A stretch of DNA of 13,779 nucleotides from an archaeon (GTDB taxonomy: Archaea > Thermoproteota > Nitrososphaeria > Nitrososphaerales > UBA183): positions 1-13,779 of the forward strand of contig JAJYNM010000059.1 of assembly GCA_021786335.1 (NCBI GenBank). The letters are read 5' to 3'. The notes beneath the pieces were generated by a model that did not search any database, was not told where the DNA came from, and saw only the letters and a program-made list of their open reading frames with translations. Positions 1-7,558 of the stretch are shown here, in pieces; the stretch's first letter is position 1; each line of letters begins with the position of its first letter. Made by a program: the position numbers and the translations under genes.

Positions 1-1
1 C

Positions 2-1012
2 GAGCAGGACACCAAGGACCACGCCCTCGTAGCCAGGGCCGAGGGGGCGGGCGCGAGGCTGACAGTCAAGCTCTCGGTGGCGCCGAAGACGGGCGTCCAG
101 TCCCTGAAAGAAAAGTACAACACGTCAAAGTACGACCTGGGGGCCGGGTACACCTTCCCTGACTCGCTCAGGAGCATGGTCCCCACCAACGTCCCTGAGT
201 ACGTCGACCAGGGGGAGAGCTACGTGGAGAAGGTGTCGAGGGCGCTGTTCTACTTCAAGCAGTGCGCCCTGATAGGCCCGTCAGGGACAGGCAAGACGCA
301 CATAGTCTACATGGTCGCCAAGATGGCCGGGCTCCCGCTCTGGGAGATAAACTGCGGTCTCCAGACCTCGGTCTACGACCTCTTCGGGAAGTTCGTGGGG
401 CTGGGGAAGGAGAACTGGATCGACGGCCTCATCGTGTCGTGGTGCAGGTACGGTGGGATACTCTACCTCGACGAAGCGAACATGATGAAGCAGGACATAG
501 CCACCAGGCTCAACCCGATACTCGACACAAGAGGGCACATGGTCCTCACAGAGAAGGACAACGAAATCATACCCAGGCACCCGAACGGGTACGTCATAAT
601 CAGCATGAACCCGTACTCGGCAGAGTTCGCCGGGACGAAGCCGCTGAACGCGGCCTTCCGGAGGAGGATGAGCGTCTGGCTCGACTTCGACTACCTGAGC
701 GTAGGCCCCAAGGTGTCAGCTCAGGAGGTGAAGCTGGTGTCTGACAGGACGGGCCTCCCTGCCGCCACCGCCGAGCGGATGGTGAGGGTCGCTGCCGATA
801 TGCGGAAGAGGTACAAGAACGGAGACCTTCCTTACGCGCCTTCCGTGGGGGACATCGTCAACTGGGGGACCCTGGTAGCCGACGGGCTGACGCCTAACAA
901 GGCGGCCGAAGAGACTGTCATCTCGGTGACGTCGGACGACCCGGAAGTGCAGGGGACGGTCCGGAGGGTGGTGCAGATGGTGTTCGGGTCCGGGCAGGAA
1001 CGCCAGGCTTGA
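2..1012 (+). CDS. MoxR/NorQ-type AAA+ ATPase (5' end outside window)
   Basis: Hexameric AAA+ ATPase of the MoxR/NorQ/CbbQ/CobS group (AAA_5). These normally work with a VWA-domain partner to remodel or insert cofactors into target proteins. Counting from a GTG at 77, Walker A GPSGTGKT is at residues 67-74, Walker B (ILYLDE) at 128-133, the sensor-1 Asn in SMNPY at 178, and the Arg-finger cluster (FRRRM) at 194-198. The reading frame is open to the left edge. The 25 codons before the GTG have the same G/C-ending third positions, and no Shine-Dalgarno or TATA box precedes the GTG. The gene therefore probably starts before the window, with the GTG at 77 as the fallback start (311 aa). Its TGA overlaps the TTG of the VWA gene (TTGA), so the two are co-translated. 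The family is clear; the target protein is unknown. Confidence 0.88.
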   Translation, partial: EQDTKDHALVARAEGAGARLTVKLSVAPKTGVQSLKEKYNTSKYDLGAGYTFPDSLRSMVPTNVPEYVDQGESYVEKVSRALFYFKQCALIGPSGTGKTHIVYMVAKMAGLPLWEINCGLQTSVYDLFGKFVGLGKENWIDGLIVSWCRYGGILYLDEANMMKQDIATRLNPILDTRGHMVLTEKDNEIIPRHPNGYVIISMNPYSAEFAGTKPLNAAFRRRMSVWLDFDYLSVGPKVSAQEVKLVSDRTGLPAATAERMVRVAADMRKRYKNGDLPYAPSVGDIVNWGTLVADGLTPNKAAEETVISVTSDDPEVQGTVRRVVQMVFGSGQERQA

Positions 1013-2685
1013 ACCTACTCGACTACTCCTGGGGCCTCGTCACAAGCGTAGGCAAACGTGACTACGACACCCTCAGGCTGATACTCGACGAAGGGCTCCC
1101 GAGGCCCTCCCTCTCGGCTGACAAGAGCGGGATGGTCCTGAAGGTCCCGACCCCGAGGCTCGACGACAAAGGCTTCTACAGCCTCCACGGCCTCTTCTTC
1201 GACGCGGACGAGCGCACCTTCGCCGGTCTCTGGAGGGCCTACAGGGCGTCCCTCTACCACGGGGCGCTGCACGCCGCCTACTCGGACTTCCGGCAGTACG
1301 CGGGGTGGGCGAAAGGGAAGGACCTGAAGACCGCTACTTTCGTCGTGTCCCTCCTCGAGGACTACAGGGCGACCAGGAGAGCGTACGACGAGTGGCCAGG
1401 GATACTCCAAGACATAGCCTACGCCAACTACCTGTCTGCCCTCAGGGTGGCGAACGTGGACGAGATAGTCGGCCCCGAGAGGCCGGCCACGAAGCTCCTC
1501 CTCGAGGTCTGGGGGGTGAGCCACGGGCTCAGAGGGGACGAGGAGGAGGACTCTGACGTGAGGCGCCTCGCGAACCAGGTGAGGTCGGCTGTGGTCGCGG
1601 CCTCGAAGGCAAACGAGTACCCCAAGGAGCTCTTCGCAGCCGCCGATGCCGTATACTCCAGGCTGACGAGGAGCGGGAGGATGAGGGAGGTCCCGTCGTT
1701 CCCGTACACGGAGTCCCACGGCGAGTCGAGCATATTCGGGGGGCAGGTCACGGGGGAGGACGGCTCGGCCCCTCTGGAGGCATCGGCCCTCGCGTCGCTC
1801 GGCCTGAAGGAGACGTCCATGGCGAACGAAGACAGCGAGGCGACAGACTTCTTCGGTGCGCTCAGGGCCGCGAACGAGAAGATGCAGAAGATACGGGAGA
1901 GGTACGAGGAGCACGTCCGGTCGACCCGGCTCGAGGGGGTTGAGTTCCCCCACGGAGACTACGCCAACTTCATGCGCATACGTTCCTCGCTCTCGGGGCC
2001 GATCAGGAACATGAGGGACCAGCTCAGGCAGGTGAAGAACGTCCTCGACGAGACGGGGGGGCACGAAAGCGGGCAGATAGACATGCAGGCCGCGATGCAG
2101 GTGGTCGCCTCAGGGGACAGGCGCTCAGACGTCTTCATGAGGGAGGAGACCGTCGTCAAGAACGAGGCGTGGGCGATACTCCTCGACGCCAGCAAGAGCA
2201 CCTCGGCCTTCGCCCACGAGGTGAAGGGGGTGAGCACCTGCCTGGCCGAGGTCGCGAAGGACCTGATACCCTCCCAGAGCCAGTGGTCGATGTACTCCTT
2301 CAACAACGCATTCCAGGTCATAAAGGACTTCAACGAAGGGTACACCTCTGAGACTAGGGCGCGGATAGGGGGGATAGAGCAGAGGAACGTCACCCTCCTC
2401 CCGGACGCTATACGGGTGGCCCACAAGGTCCTCGCCGCCCAGCCTGTGGACACGAGGATACTGGTGGTCGCGTCCGACGGATACCCCACAGGGTACAAGG
2501 GGGTGGAAGAGGAGCTCGTGTCGACGATAAAGTCTGTGTCCAACTCCGGGACGTTCCTGATGGGCCTGGGGATAGACAGCCACGCCATAGAAGAGTACTT
2601 CGCGGTCAACTGCGTCGTCAGCAGCCCGGCGCAGATGATGAAGTCGTTCGTGAAGTCGTACCTGGAGCTGTCGTCGCTGTTCTAA
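1009..2685 (+). CDS. NorD/CobT-like VWA-domain protein, partner of the AAA+ ATPase
   Basis: A 558-aa cytoplasmic protein with no signal peptide or membrane segment. The C-terminal VWA domain (about 385-555) carries a full MIDAS metal site: DASKS at 393-397, a Thr at 462 in NVTLLPDA, and Asp490 in VASDGYP. The N-terminal half has the LLEDYR segment (about 115-120) followed by a PG, resembling the 'LED' helix of NorD/CobT-type proteins. The middle (about 235-300) is acidic and low in hydrophobic residues, probably a flexible linker, as in CobT. The TTG start overlaps the ATPase stop codon by 4 bases. In known pairs the VWA protein holds or recognises the client and the ATPase drives the remodelling; applying this here is inference. 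No cobalt-chelatase or nitric-oxide-reductase gene is in view, so the client cannot be named. Confidence 0.85.
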   Translation: MNLLDYSWGLVTSVGKRDYDTLRLILDEGLPRPSLSADKSGMVLKVPTPRLDDKGFYSLHGLFFDADERTFAGLWRAYRASLYHGALHAAYSDFRQYAGWAKGKDLKTATFVVSLLEDYRATRRAYDEWPGILQDIAYANYLSALRVANVDEIVGPERPATKLLLEVWGVSHGLRGDEEEDSDVRRLANQVRSAVVAASKANEYPKELFAAADAVYSRLTRSGRMREVPSFPYTESHGESSIFGGQVTGEDGSAPLEASALASLGLKETSMANEDSEATDFFGALRAANEKMQKIRERYEEHVRSTRLEGVEFPHGDYANFMRIRSSLSGPIRNMRDQLRQVKNVLDETGGHESGQIDMQAAMQVVASGDRRSDVFMREETVVKNEAWAILLDASKSTSAFAHEVKGVSTCLAEVAKDLIPSQSQWSMYSFNNAFQVIKDFNEGYTSETRARIGGIEQRNVTLLPDAIRVAHKVLAAQPVDTRILVVASDGYPTGYKGVEEELVSTIKSVSNSGTFLMGLGIDSHAIEEYFAVNCVVSSPAQMMKSFVKSYLELSSLF

Positions 2686-2750
2686 GGCGCAACAGCGCAG
2701 CAGGTCGTCCGCAGGGCCCCCCGTGCCGGCCCGGTCAGAGTGACTCTTCG

Positions 2751-3281
2751 CTAAACCAGTTTGAAGTCGGCTGAGAAGCTGAAAAGCTCCCGCCGCCCGA
2801 CCGAAAGGTTCGCGACTATCTTCTCGGGGGCGCCGTTCCTGACCTGCAGGTAGTACTGCCCCGCCTCCGGGATCATTTGGCTGTTGAGCTCCTCGAACGA
2901 CTTCAGGGCCTCCGTCGACTTTGCGAGCTTCGTCTTGACGTCCTCGTGCATCTGGAAGAGGACCTCGGCCATGGCGCCGTTGGGGTCGCTGACGTTCACC
3001 ATCAAGGTCCCCATCTTGACCCAACCCCTCGACTGCCCCTTCATGCTGGGCTGCGGCTTGTCCTTCTGGTCTTTACCTTTGGAGTCTTTGGCATCCTTGG
3101 GGGCTGCCTTTGCCGCCGCCTTCTCCTGTTCGAGGGTCCTGATCAGGGTCCCGAGCTCGTCTCCGAGGGCCTGGCTCTGGGCCTGGTACTGCTCGACGAG
3201 GGACTTCAGGAACCTCCTCAGCTCGTCCTTGGAGTAGAACCTGAACACGCCGATGGGCGGGGCCTGGGTTCCTTGCATCAA
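2751..3281 (-). CDS. Hypothetical soluble protein with helical N-terminus and Lys-rich linker
   Basis: I do not recognise this family. It has about 176 residues: an amphipathic helical N-terminal part (about 15-55), a Lys/Asp/Ala-rich linker rich in KD and KA repeats (about 55-85), then a mixed C-terminal domain ending in a strand-like FSFSADFKLV. There is no signal peptide or membrane segment. An AGGAGGT Shine-Dalgarno lies at 3290-3296. It is 2 bases from a GTG (3285-3287), 8 from a TTG (3279-3281) and 11 from an ATG (3276-3278); I chose the TTG on spacing. The Shine-Dalgarno overlaps the stop of the gene before it (3295-3297), so the two form an operon. The gene converges on the VWA gene, 65 bases away. 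Confidence 0.7.
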   Translation of the reverse strand: MMQGTQAPPIGVFRFYSKDELRRFLKSLVEQYQAQSQALGDELGTLIRTLEQEKAAAKAAPKDAKDSKGKDQKDKPQPSMKGQSRGWVKMGTLMVNVSDPNGAMAEVLFQMHEDVKTKLAKSTEALKSFEELNSQMIPEAGQYYLQVRNGAPEKIVANLSVGRRELFSFSADFKLV

Positions 3282-3289
3282 CGCCACTG

Positions 3290-3296
3290 ACCTCCT
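3290..3296 (-). promoter_or_regulatory. Strong Shine-Dalgarno (AGGAGGT)
   Basis: It reads AGGAGGT on the minus strand and overlaps the stop codon of the upstream gene. It is the clearest ribosome-binding site in the window and serves an internal operon gene. Genes likely to head transcripts lack one and seem leaderless. Confidence 0.7.
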
Positions 3297-3840
3297 ACTG
3301 GCCCGCTATTGAACTTGAAACGAGGTCCTCTTCTGCTTCTGCAGGTGCTTCGCGCTGCTGCGTCTGCCTCTTCGCCGTCGTCCCGGCCCTCTTCATCTCC
3401 TTCAGGATCCTGTCGAGGAGGTCGACCCGCTCAGAGGTCTCCTCCCTCTTCTGCGAGAGCGCCTTCTTCAGGTGAGGGATGGCTGATTGGACGATGCTGA
3501 GTATGTCTGCAGACCTGAACTTCGCTAAGGGGATAGCTGTGCTTATCCCGCTGTTGTTCATGACGATTACAACCGCCTCCCCTCCGAGAAACGCTTCCTT
3601 GGCGTACCGATAGGCAGGACCGAGGGCTGCCCGCTCGAGAGGGACGACCCCTTCGACCGAGGTGAGCACTTCCTTCAGCCCCTCGACCAGCTTCTCCGAG
3701 TAGTCGCGCTCCATCTCCTCGAGCTCCGAGAGCTGGGCGAACTCCCCCTGGAGCGCTTTGAGCTCGGAGATGATCATGTCCGGGCCGTTCTGGGCTTCTT
3801 TCTCTTCCTGCAAGATGGCCTCTGCAGGGGCGGGACGCAT
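3295..3840 (-). CDS. Hypothetical coiled-coil/helical protein
   Basis: I do not recognise this family. From the ATG at 3838-3840 it has 181 residues: an acidic N-terminus, a helix rich in Glu/Leu (about 25-60, likely coiled coil), a central segment with VVIVMNNSG (about 90-110) that looks like a folded alpha/beta core, and a charged C-terminal helix plus a Gln/Glu/Ala-rich tail. The frame stays open to 3972, but the extra 44 residues are strongly basic and overlap the upstream divergent promoter region, so I prefer the internal ATG. A weak TATA-like TAGATTA (3860-3866) lies about 23 bases upstream. It is the first gene of a two-gene operon. Coding is likely; function is unknown. Confidence 0.68.
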   Translation of the reverse strand: MRPAPAEAILQEEKEAQNGPDMIISELKALQGEFAQLSELEEMERDYSEKLVEGLKEVLTSVEGVVPLERAALGPAYRYAKEAFLGGEAVVIVMNNSGISTAIPLAKFRSADILSIVQSAIPHLKKALSQKREETSERVDLLDRILKEMKRAGTTAKRQTQQREAPAEAEEDLVSSSIAGQ

Positions 3841-3973
3841 TAATACCTTTGTGGATTCGTAATCTATCCGTCGCGGCGGACTCAGCCATGCGCGCGTGAC
3901 GGTCTGTCGACCCCCGGCGATGCGACCCTTCGCTCGGCCCCGCCGCACGCCGTAAGTGAACCCCAAATCCATT

Positions 3974-3982
3974 TTACTTAAT
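3974..3982 (+). promoter_or_regulatory. TATA-like box (TTACTTAAT)
   Basis: An AT-rich TTACTTAA core in GC-rich surroundings. It is about 32 bases before an in-frame ATG at 4010 but only 5 before the ATG at 3983. If it is the promoter, the short start at 4010 would be the leaderless one. Confidence 0.4.
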
Positions 3983-4330
3983 ATGGCCAGGCTAGCGTTT
4001 CACGCCGGGATGGGACTGGTAAGGGACAACCCGGAGACGTTCGAAAACGCGGTCGCATCCCTCGTGGACTTCACGAGCATCCTCTTCGCGTATCAGATAG
4101 GCGTCTACGGCTTCGGCATCGCCTTCGGGATGCTGTATGCGTGCTTCGACGCTTTCATTGTCATCTGGATGAGGAAGCCGATATCCAGGTTCGCGAGGTC
4201 GATAAACCCGTTCAGGTTCAGGGCGAAGGCGCCGGACGCCGTGAGCGGCCAGGGGCAAACTGATGCCAGTGTGGTTGGCCCCCCGTCACCGGCGCCAGGG
4301 CAACCAGCCGAGACAGAGCCTGCCCTCTAG
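3983..4330 (+). CDS. Small membrane protein, hypothetical
   Basis: 115 residues from the ATG at 3983. Other possible starts are a GTG at 3956 and an ATG at 4010; the latter fits the TATA spacing best. One long or two short hydrophobic stretches (about residues 24-62, including FAYQIGVYGFGIAFG) are followed by a basic segment (RKPISRFARSINPFRFRAK) and a Pro/Gln/Ala-rich hydrophilic tail. The positive-inside rule puts the tail in the cytoplasm if there is a single outward-to-inward pass. I do not recognise the family. The next gene on the same strand, also a small membrane protein, has its own promoter. Confidence 0.6.
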   Translation: MARLAFHAGMGLVRDNPETFENAVASLVDFTSILFAYQIGVYGFGIAFGMLYACFDAFIVIWMRKPISRFARSINPFRFRAKAPDAVSGQGQTDASVVGPPSPAPGQPAETEPAL

Positions 4331-4416
4331 TCGCTCTCGGGTCTGGTCCACGGTTCGGGAGCGGGAACCACGCTTCCCTCCGGCGCCCCGGCACGGGTTC
4401 GCAGGATGGCAAATCG

Positions 4417-4426
4417 GCTTAAGTAA
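4417..4426 (+). promoter_or_regulatory. TATA-like box for the DUF5658-like gene
   Basis: GCTTAAGTAA is centred about 30 bases before the TTG start at 4453, the spacing expected for a leaderless or near-leaderless archaeal mRNA. Confidence 0.45.
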
Positions 4427-4452
4427 GGGAGTGGCTAGTTTGCAAGCGGCCT

Positions 4453-4917
4453 TTGAACCGCACCAAGGTGGGCCTGATCTCGAGGTTGAAGTCCCGGCTC
4501 GTCTTTCACTTCAGGGCGGTCAACGAGCGCGACAGTGAGTGGATGATGAAGTTCGACCTCGGGACGATGCAGAGCTTCCTGTGGCCCCTCTTCGTCGCGT
4601 TCGTATGCCTGAACTTCCTGGACGTGTACACCACCACCATCGCATTCAGCTTCGGCCCCCTCTTCCATGAAGAGAACCCGATTGCGGCCACCCTCTTCGA
4701 CGGACAGTTCCACGGGTACCTGCTCGCGCTCGTCTTCAAGTACCTCCCTATGATCCCGCTGTTCTATCTCGTGTTCGTACGTGACGGTAACGGTGAGCAC
4801 AGGCTCCAGATCCGGGTCGTGAAGCTCGCAGCCCTGGTTGCCCTCGCCGGGGGGGACGCCCTCCTCTTCTACATAGTAGGGATAAACAACCTGCACGCCC
4901 TCCTCTTCTCAGGGTGA
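4453..4917 (+). CDS. DUF5658-like membrane protein
   Basis: A 154-aa integral membrane protein with three hydrophobic segments: about 43-65, 88-109 and 122-143. The first carries NFLDVYTT (54-61), followed by EENPIA (73-78). This 'N-LD-T ... EANP' arrangement is characteristic of the DUF5658 family as I know it; function is uncharacterised. The N-terminus is basic and hydrophilic (about 40 residues). The TTG start is favoured because a TATA-like box lies about 30 bases upstream and there is no Shine-Dalgarno. The family call rests on motif memory, not a search. Confidence 0.65.
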   Translation: MNRTKVGLISRLKSRLVFHFRAVNERDSEWMMKFDLGTMQSFLWPLFVAFVCLNFLDVYTTTIAFSFGPLFHEENPIAATLFDGQFHGYLLALVFKYLPMIPLFYLVFVRDGNGEHRLQIRVVKLAALVALAGGDALLFYIVGINNLHALLFSG

Positions 4918-4991
4918 TGGGCTGCCGAGCCGTGGCCGCATCTTGCTACAAAAATATAGACTTCAGACACTAATTACTGCTACATAATACT

Positions 4992-4998
4992 TATTTAA
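4992..4998 (+). promoter_or_regulatory. TATA box of pilin 1
   Basis: TATTTAA sits within a very AT-rich 70-bp stretch (4945-4999), unlike the surroundings, and is centred 30 bases before the ATG at 5025. Transcription would begin within a few bases of the ATG. A second AT-rich stretch (AAAAATATA, about 4950-4958) could be an upstream element. The same TATTTAA precedes pilin 2. Confidence 0.6.
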
Positions 4999-5024
4999 AC
5001 GGCCGAACAGGTTGGAAAACTACA

Positions 5025-5453
5025 ATGCAGATAACGAACGTCAAAGGAAGAAAAGCCATTTCGCCAGTCATAGCCACCGTCATTCTCATCGCAATCACAC
5101 TCATCGCAGCCATCGCAATCGCAGGATTCGTGTTCGGCCTATTTGGGTCATTTACATCCACAGCAAGAGTGTCAGGATCAGCCAGTTGCTCATCTAGTAC
5201 TGCAACCTGTGTGCTTAGTTTAAGTAACACTGGAACTGCTGGCACCAGTCTCACAACCGCAACAATAACCTTTGGATCTTCTACCAATGCGCCGTTGACG
5301 TGTAGCACCACTGCTACAGCAATCGATGCGGGAGCCACCACTTCCGAGTCCTGCACCGGCGTCCCCAGTGGTTCTACGACGGGTGAGTCCTTCCTCATCA
5401 CAGTCTCCCTCGCCAATGGCGGACAGGTACCGATCAGCGGATCCTTCACCTAG
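5025..5453 (+). CDS. Archaeal type IV pilin/archaellin-like protein (pilin 1)
   Basis: A 142-aa secreted surface subunit. It has a short basic leader (MQITNVKGRKA) followed directly by the hydrophobic stretch ISPVIATVILIAITL (12-40), the class III signal peptide and N-terminal assembly helix of archaeal pilins. A prepilin peptidase (PibD/FlaK type) would cut just before ISPVI. The mature part is rich in Ser/Thr/Gly/Ala with four Cys (two before residue 65, two after 90) that could form disulfides outside the cell. Its length suits a minor or adhesive pilin better than a standard archaellin. Codon third positions are less GC-rich than in genes 1-5, hinting at different ancestry or fast evolution. 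It stands alone in its transcript, next to the glycosyltransferase island, so glycosylation of this pilin is plausible but inferred. Confidence 0.85.
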   Translation: MQITNVKGRKAISPVIATVILIAITLIAAIAIAGFVFGLFGSFTSTARVSGSASCSSSTATCVLSLSNTGTAGTSLTTATITFGSSTNAPLTCSTTATAIDAGATTSESCTGVPSGSTTGESFLITVSLANGGQVPISGSFT

Positions 5454-5490
5454 AACCACTAGCGAAACAGGCTTCGTACACATCAGTATT

Positions 5491-5531
5491 TGGGCGTCCG
5501 CCCAGATGGGATAGGGGCGCCCACAATTTTT
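5491..5531 (+). terminator. Hairpin plus U-tract after pilin 1
   Basis: The inverted repeat TGGGCGTCCGCCCA (5491-5504), then the palindrome GGGCGCCC (about 5515-5522), then ATTTTT (5526-5531). This lies 40-80 bases after the pilin stop and is a plausible transcription terminator. Confidence 0.45.
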
Positions 5532-5754
5532 CCTGCTATTTCCCTCATCATAATTCTCAATCTAGTGACAGGGGCGGAATTGAATCCGGTTTGTGATTGT
5601 TCTTGCCCAGCCGCAACAGGGACGAGCACATCACAGGTTGTCCGTGCAGTCGAAAGCCTTGGTCCTGGGCCGTCCCCCACCCAACATGTACTTTCGAGCC
5701 GCTCAGAACTTCCTTCGGGGCCGTTTCTTAGAAGGGAAGTTACGGGGTCGGCGT
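5532..5754. other. Intergenic, no gene seen
   Basis: Between the pilin 1 terminator and the stop of the minus-strand GT-C gene. Short open frames exist but lack a plausible start, promoter or protein-like composition. Confidence 0.5.
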
Positions 5755-7023
5755 CTACTGTCTGCCTTGCTGCGCTGAGAGTAACGGGCTGAGGCTGTTT
5801 TCCGCCGGGGGGATCAGACCTCTGTCTTCCTTCAAGTCGAGTGCTACGATCATAGCAAGCACTGTCGCCAGCAAGAGAACGACTTGGAAGGGGCCGAGCG
5901 GCGTAATCAGCGTGAGCGCGCCCCCGGCGACGACTATCACTGACGACATCCATGACCTGGGCGATACATAAAGTAGCGACCACGTAGGTACGAGATAGTA
6001 CCTGTAAAGGGGGTGCACCAGCAATGAGAAGACGAACAGGAAGGCGACCATCGAGCAGGCGGACGCGAGCTCGAGGACTCCGTTTTTGCGTCTTAAGACA
6101 TAGAGGGCGGGGAGCAGGAGTATCAGGAGGGGCACTGTGATGAGCGGGCTCAACCAGTCTATCAGGTTTATCGAGAAGGAGAGGACCGGGTTAGGGTACG
6201 TGATGGTGAGTGTCTGCAGCGTACTCGAAGAAACCGAAGTCAGATTGGCTCGGGCGCCAGTTGCGGTCTGGGTAACAAGCTGAACAGGGTTGGGCAGGAA
6301 CCCATAGCTGATTGAGCCGAGGTAGTTGATGGGCGTCAGAATCAGGAACGGCAGGGAGAAGGCGAAGAAGATCGCGGCGAATGCTCCGACTCCTTTCAGC
6401 GCTGCCCGCCTATCGTTCTTCAGACTCCAAAGCAGATAGACCGGAAAGATGAAAATCGCCTCCTGTTTGACCAGGACCGCCACAGCAAAAATCGCCCAGG
6501 ATAGCATCTGCCTGTCGTCATATAGGAAGTAGATGCTCAGCAACATGAAGAAGACGACGGGCTGGCTGCTGAACCACAGATACCCCTCCTCGAAGAGCAT
6601 GAGGGGGGAGAGAGCGTACCCGACCCCCGCCAGAGCTGCCACCCTCCCGCTCGCCTTCTTGCCGACTATCAAGTACACGAGTGGGGCCGTGGCTGCGTCG
6701 GCAAGGACGATTGGGACGGCAGCCGCATGGATGCCACCAACAGCATAGAAAGGGTAAAGCAGGTAGAGGAACAGCGGCGTGTATGAGTAGGCGAAGTCCC
6801 TGTAAGGGAACAACCCCTGACTCAGTGATTTGAGCTGTCCTCCGTAGTAGTAGTAGAAGTCATCCCAGACCCTCGTGGTAAAGAGCCCAGGAATGGGATG
6901 AATTCCATATGTTATCTGCAGGAGCGAGGTGACAACTCTGGCTGACGTTGCAATGGCAAACACCGCCAAAATAGTTCTTCCTTTCATCAATGGGTGTGCC
7001 GACCCCGCGGACTCCTTAGGCAC
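5755..7023 (-). CDS. GT-C family membrane glycosyltransferase (ArnT/PMT-like fold)
   Basis: A 422-aa polytopic membrane protein with about ten hydrophobic segments. After the first segment there is an external loop with WDDFYYYY (53-60; Asp54/Asp55 are where GT-C enzymes hold the catalytic acidic residue) and then GLFPYRDFAYSYTPLFLYL (about 70-88), the G-x-x-PYRD pattern of GT-C or mannosyltransferase-like proteins. These enzymes transfer sugar from a lipid-phosphate donor on the outer face of the membrane. The C-terminus is soluble and charged. The start is a GTG at 7021-7023; an internal ATG at 6985-6987 just before the first membrane segment is equally possible. A weak TATA-like CTAATAA lies at 7042-7048. 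Specific donor and acceptor are unknown. It lies beside the pilin gene, transcribed toward it. Confidence 0.75.
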   Translation of the reverse strand: MPKESAGSAHPLMKGRTILAVFAIATSARVVTSLLQITYGIHPIPGLFTTRVWDDFYYYYGGQLKSLSQGLFPYRDFAYSYTPLFLYLLYPFYAVGGIHAAAVPIVLADAATAPLVYLIVGKKASGRVAALAGVGYALSPLMLFEEGYLWFSSQPVVFFMLLSIYFLYDDRQMLSWAIFAVAVLVKQEAIFIFPVYLLWSLKNDRRAALKGVGAFAAIFFAFSLPFLILTPINYLGSISYGFLPNPVQLVTQTATGARANLTSVSSSTLQTLTITYPNPVLSFSINLIDWLSPLITVPLLILLLPALYVLRRKNGVLELASACSMVAFLFVFSLLVHPLYRYYLVPTWSLLYVSPRSWMSSVIVVAGGALTLITPLGPFQVVLLLATVLAMIVALDLKEDRGLIPPAENSLSPLLSAQQGRQ

Positions 7024-7094
7024 TGTCTTCTCGAACCCATGTTATTAGCGATTTGCAACGACGCTCTACTCAGGTTCAATGGAGAAGCCAAACC

Positions 7095-7285
7095 GCTTTT
7101 GGTACGTGTTTAGCCTTCGATCCCTGAATAGCAAGAACCTGACTCGGAATTGAAAAAGGGGTAATGATTCCCCTTTTTCGGTTTGTATGCTCTGAATCCC
7201 AAAAGAGACGATTTCTCACTTGCCTGACCAAAAGCGAGCTGATTTGGGCTCTTCAAAGAATCAAGGCTAAACACATACCGCTTTT
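7095..7285. mobile_element. MITE-like element with 32-bp TIRs and 6-bp target duplication
   Basis: The element spans 7101-7279 (179 bp). The left end (7101-7132) and the reverse complement of the right end (7279 back to 7248) match at 25 of 32 positions without gaps, with 16 of the outer 17 identical (consensus GGTAYGTGTTTAGCCTT). The 6-bp GCTTTT directly flanks both ends (7095-7100 and 7280-7285), as expected for a target-site duplication. It contains a perfect hairpin and no transposase. A 61-aa minus-strand frame crosses most of it but looks incidental. Size, TIRs and flanking repeat fit a non-autonomous transposon moved by an enzyme encoded elsewhere. The family cannot be named. Confidence 0.7.
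7152..7179. repeat. Perfect 10-bp-stem hairpin inside the MITE
   Basis: GAAAAAGGGG (7152-7161) pairs exactly with CCCCTTTTTC (7170-7179) around an 8-base loop, TAATGATT. On either strand the RNA would form a stable stem. The poly-T lies inside the stem, so it is not a classic terminator. Confidence 0.7.
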
Positions 7286-7558
7286 GTCTATACACCGATG
7301 ACTGATTTTGACTTGAGTGCAGTCACAAGCTAGATGACACGCATCTGCAGGTTCGCGTCTAGTTCGGCCTAGCCGTTCGGAATTCTGCTTTCGCCCGAGT
7401 GCCTGGTCAGTCCAGGACGGCCAATCCAAGAATTGCTGATTGCGGGCACCGTTTCGTCCCGTCGACACAACGGCTCGAACCAACCAGAGGAGAACATGGT
7501 GACCTTCGGTCTTCCAGTCCGGGTACACTCTGAGAGATTTGGCATCAGAGGCGAATGA
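7286..7558. other. Intergenic, no gene seen
   Basis: Between the MITE and the GT2 stop. It holds a small inverted repeat CCTGG/CCAGG (7402-7416). An open minus-strand frame of 91 codons crosses this stretch, but its composition is not protein-like and it runs into the MITE end. I see no promoter or RNA gene. Confidence 0.45.

Noticed and set aside
1015..2064. 349-codon open frame on the minus strand
   Set aside because: Antisense of the VWA gene. The GC-rich codon bias of the real gene keeps the opposite strand open; the translation is rich in Pro/Arg/Val/Glu with no recognisable domain.
2716..2735. GGGCC/GGCCC hairpin between convergent genes as a terminator
   Set aside because: The stem is short, the region is GC-rich throughout and no U-tract follows on either strand.
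2125..3024. 299-codon minus-strand frame
   Set aside because: It spans the convergent gap and overlaps two better-supported genes; composition is typical of a shadow frame.
7110..7295. 61-codon minus-strand frame across the MITE
   Set aside because: It begins and ends in the terminal repeats, has no promoter or Shine-Dalgarno, and is explained by the element.
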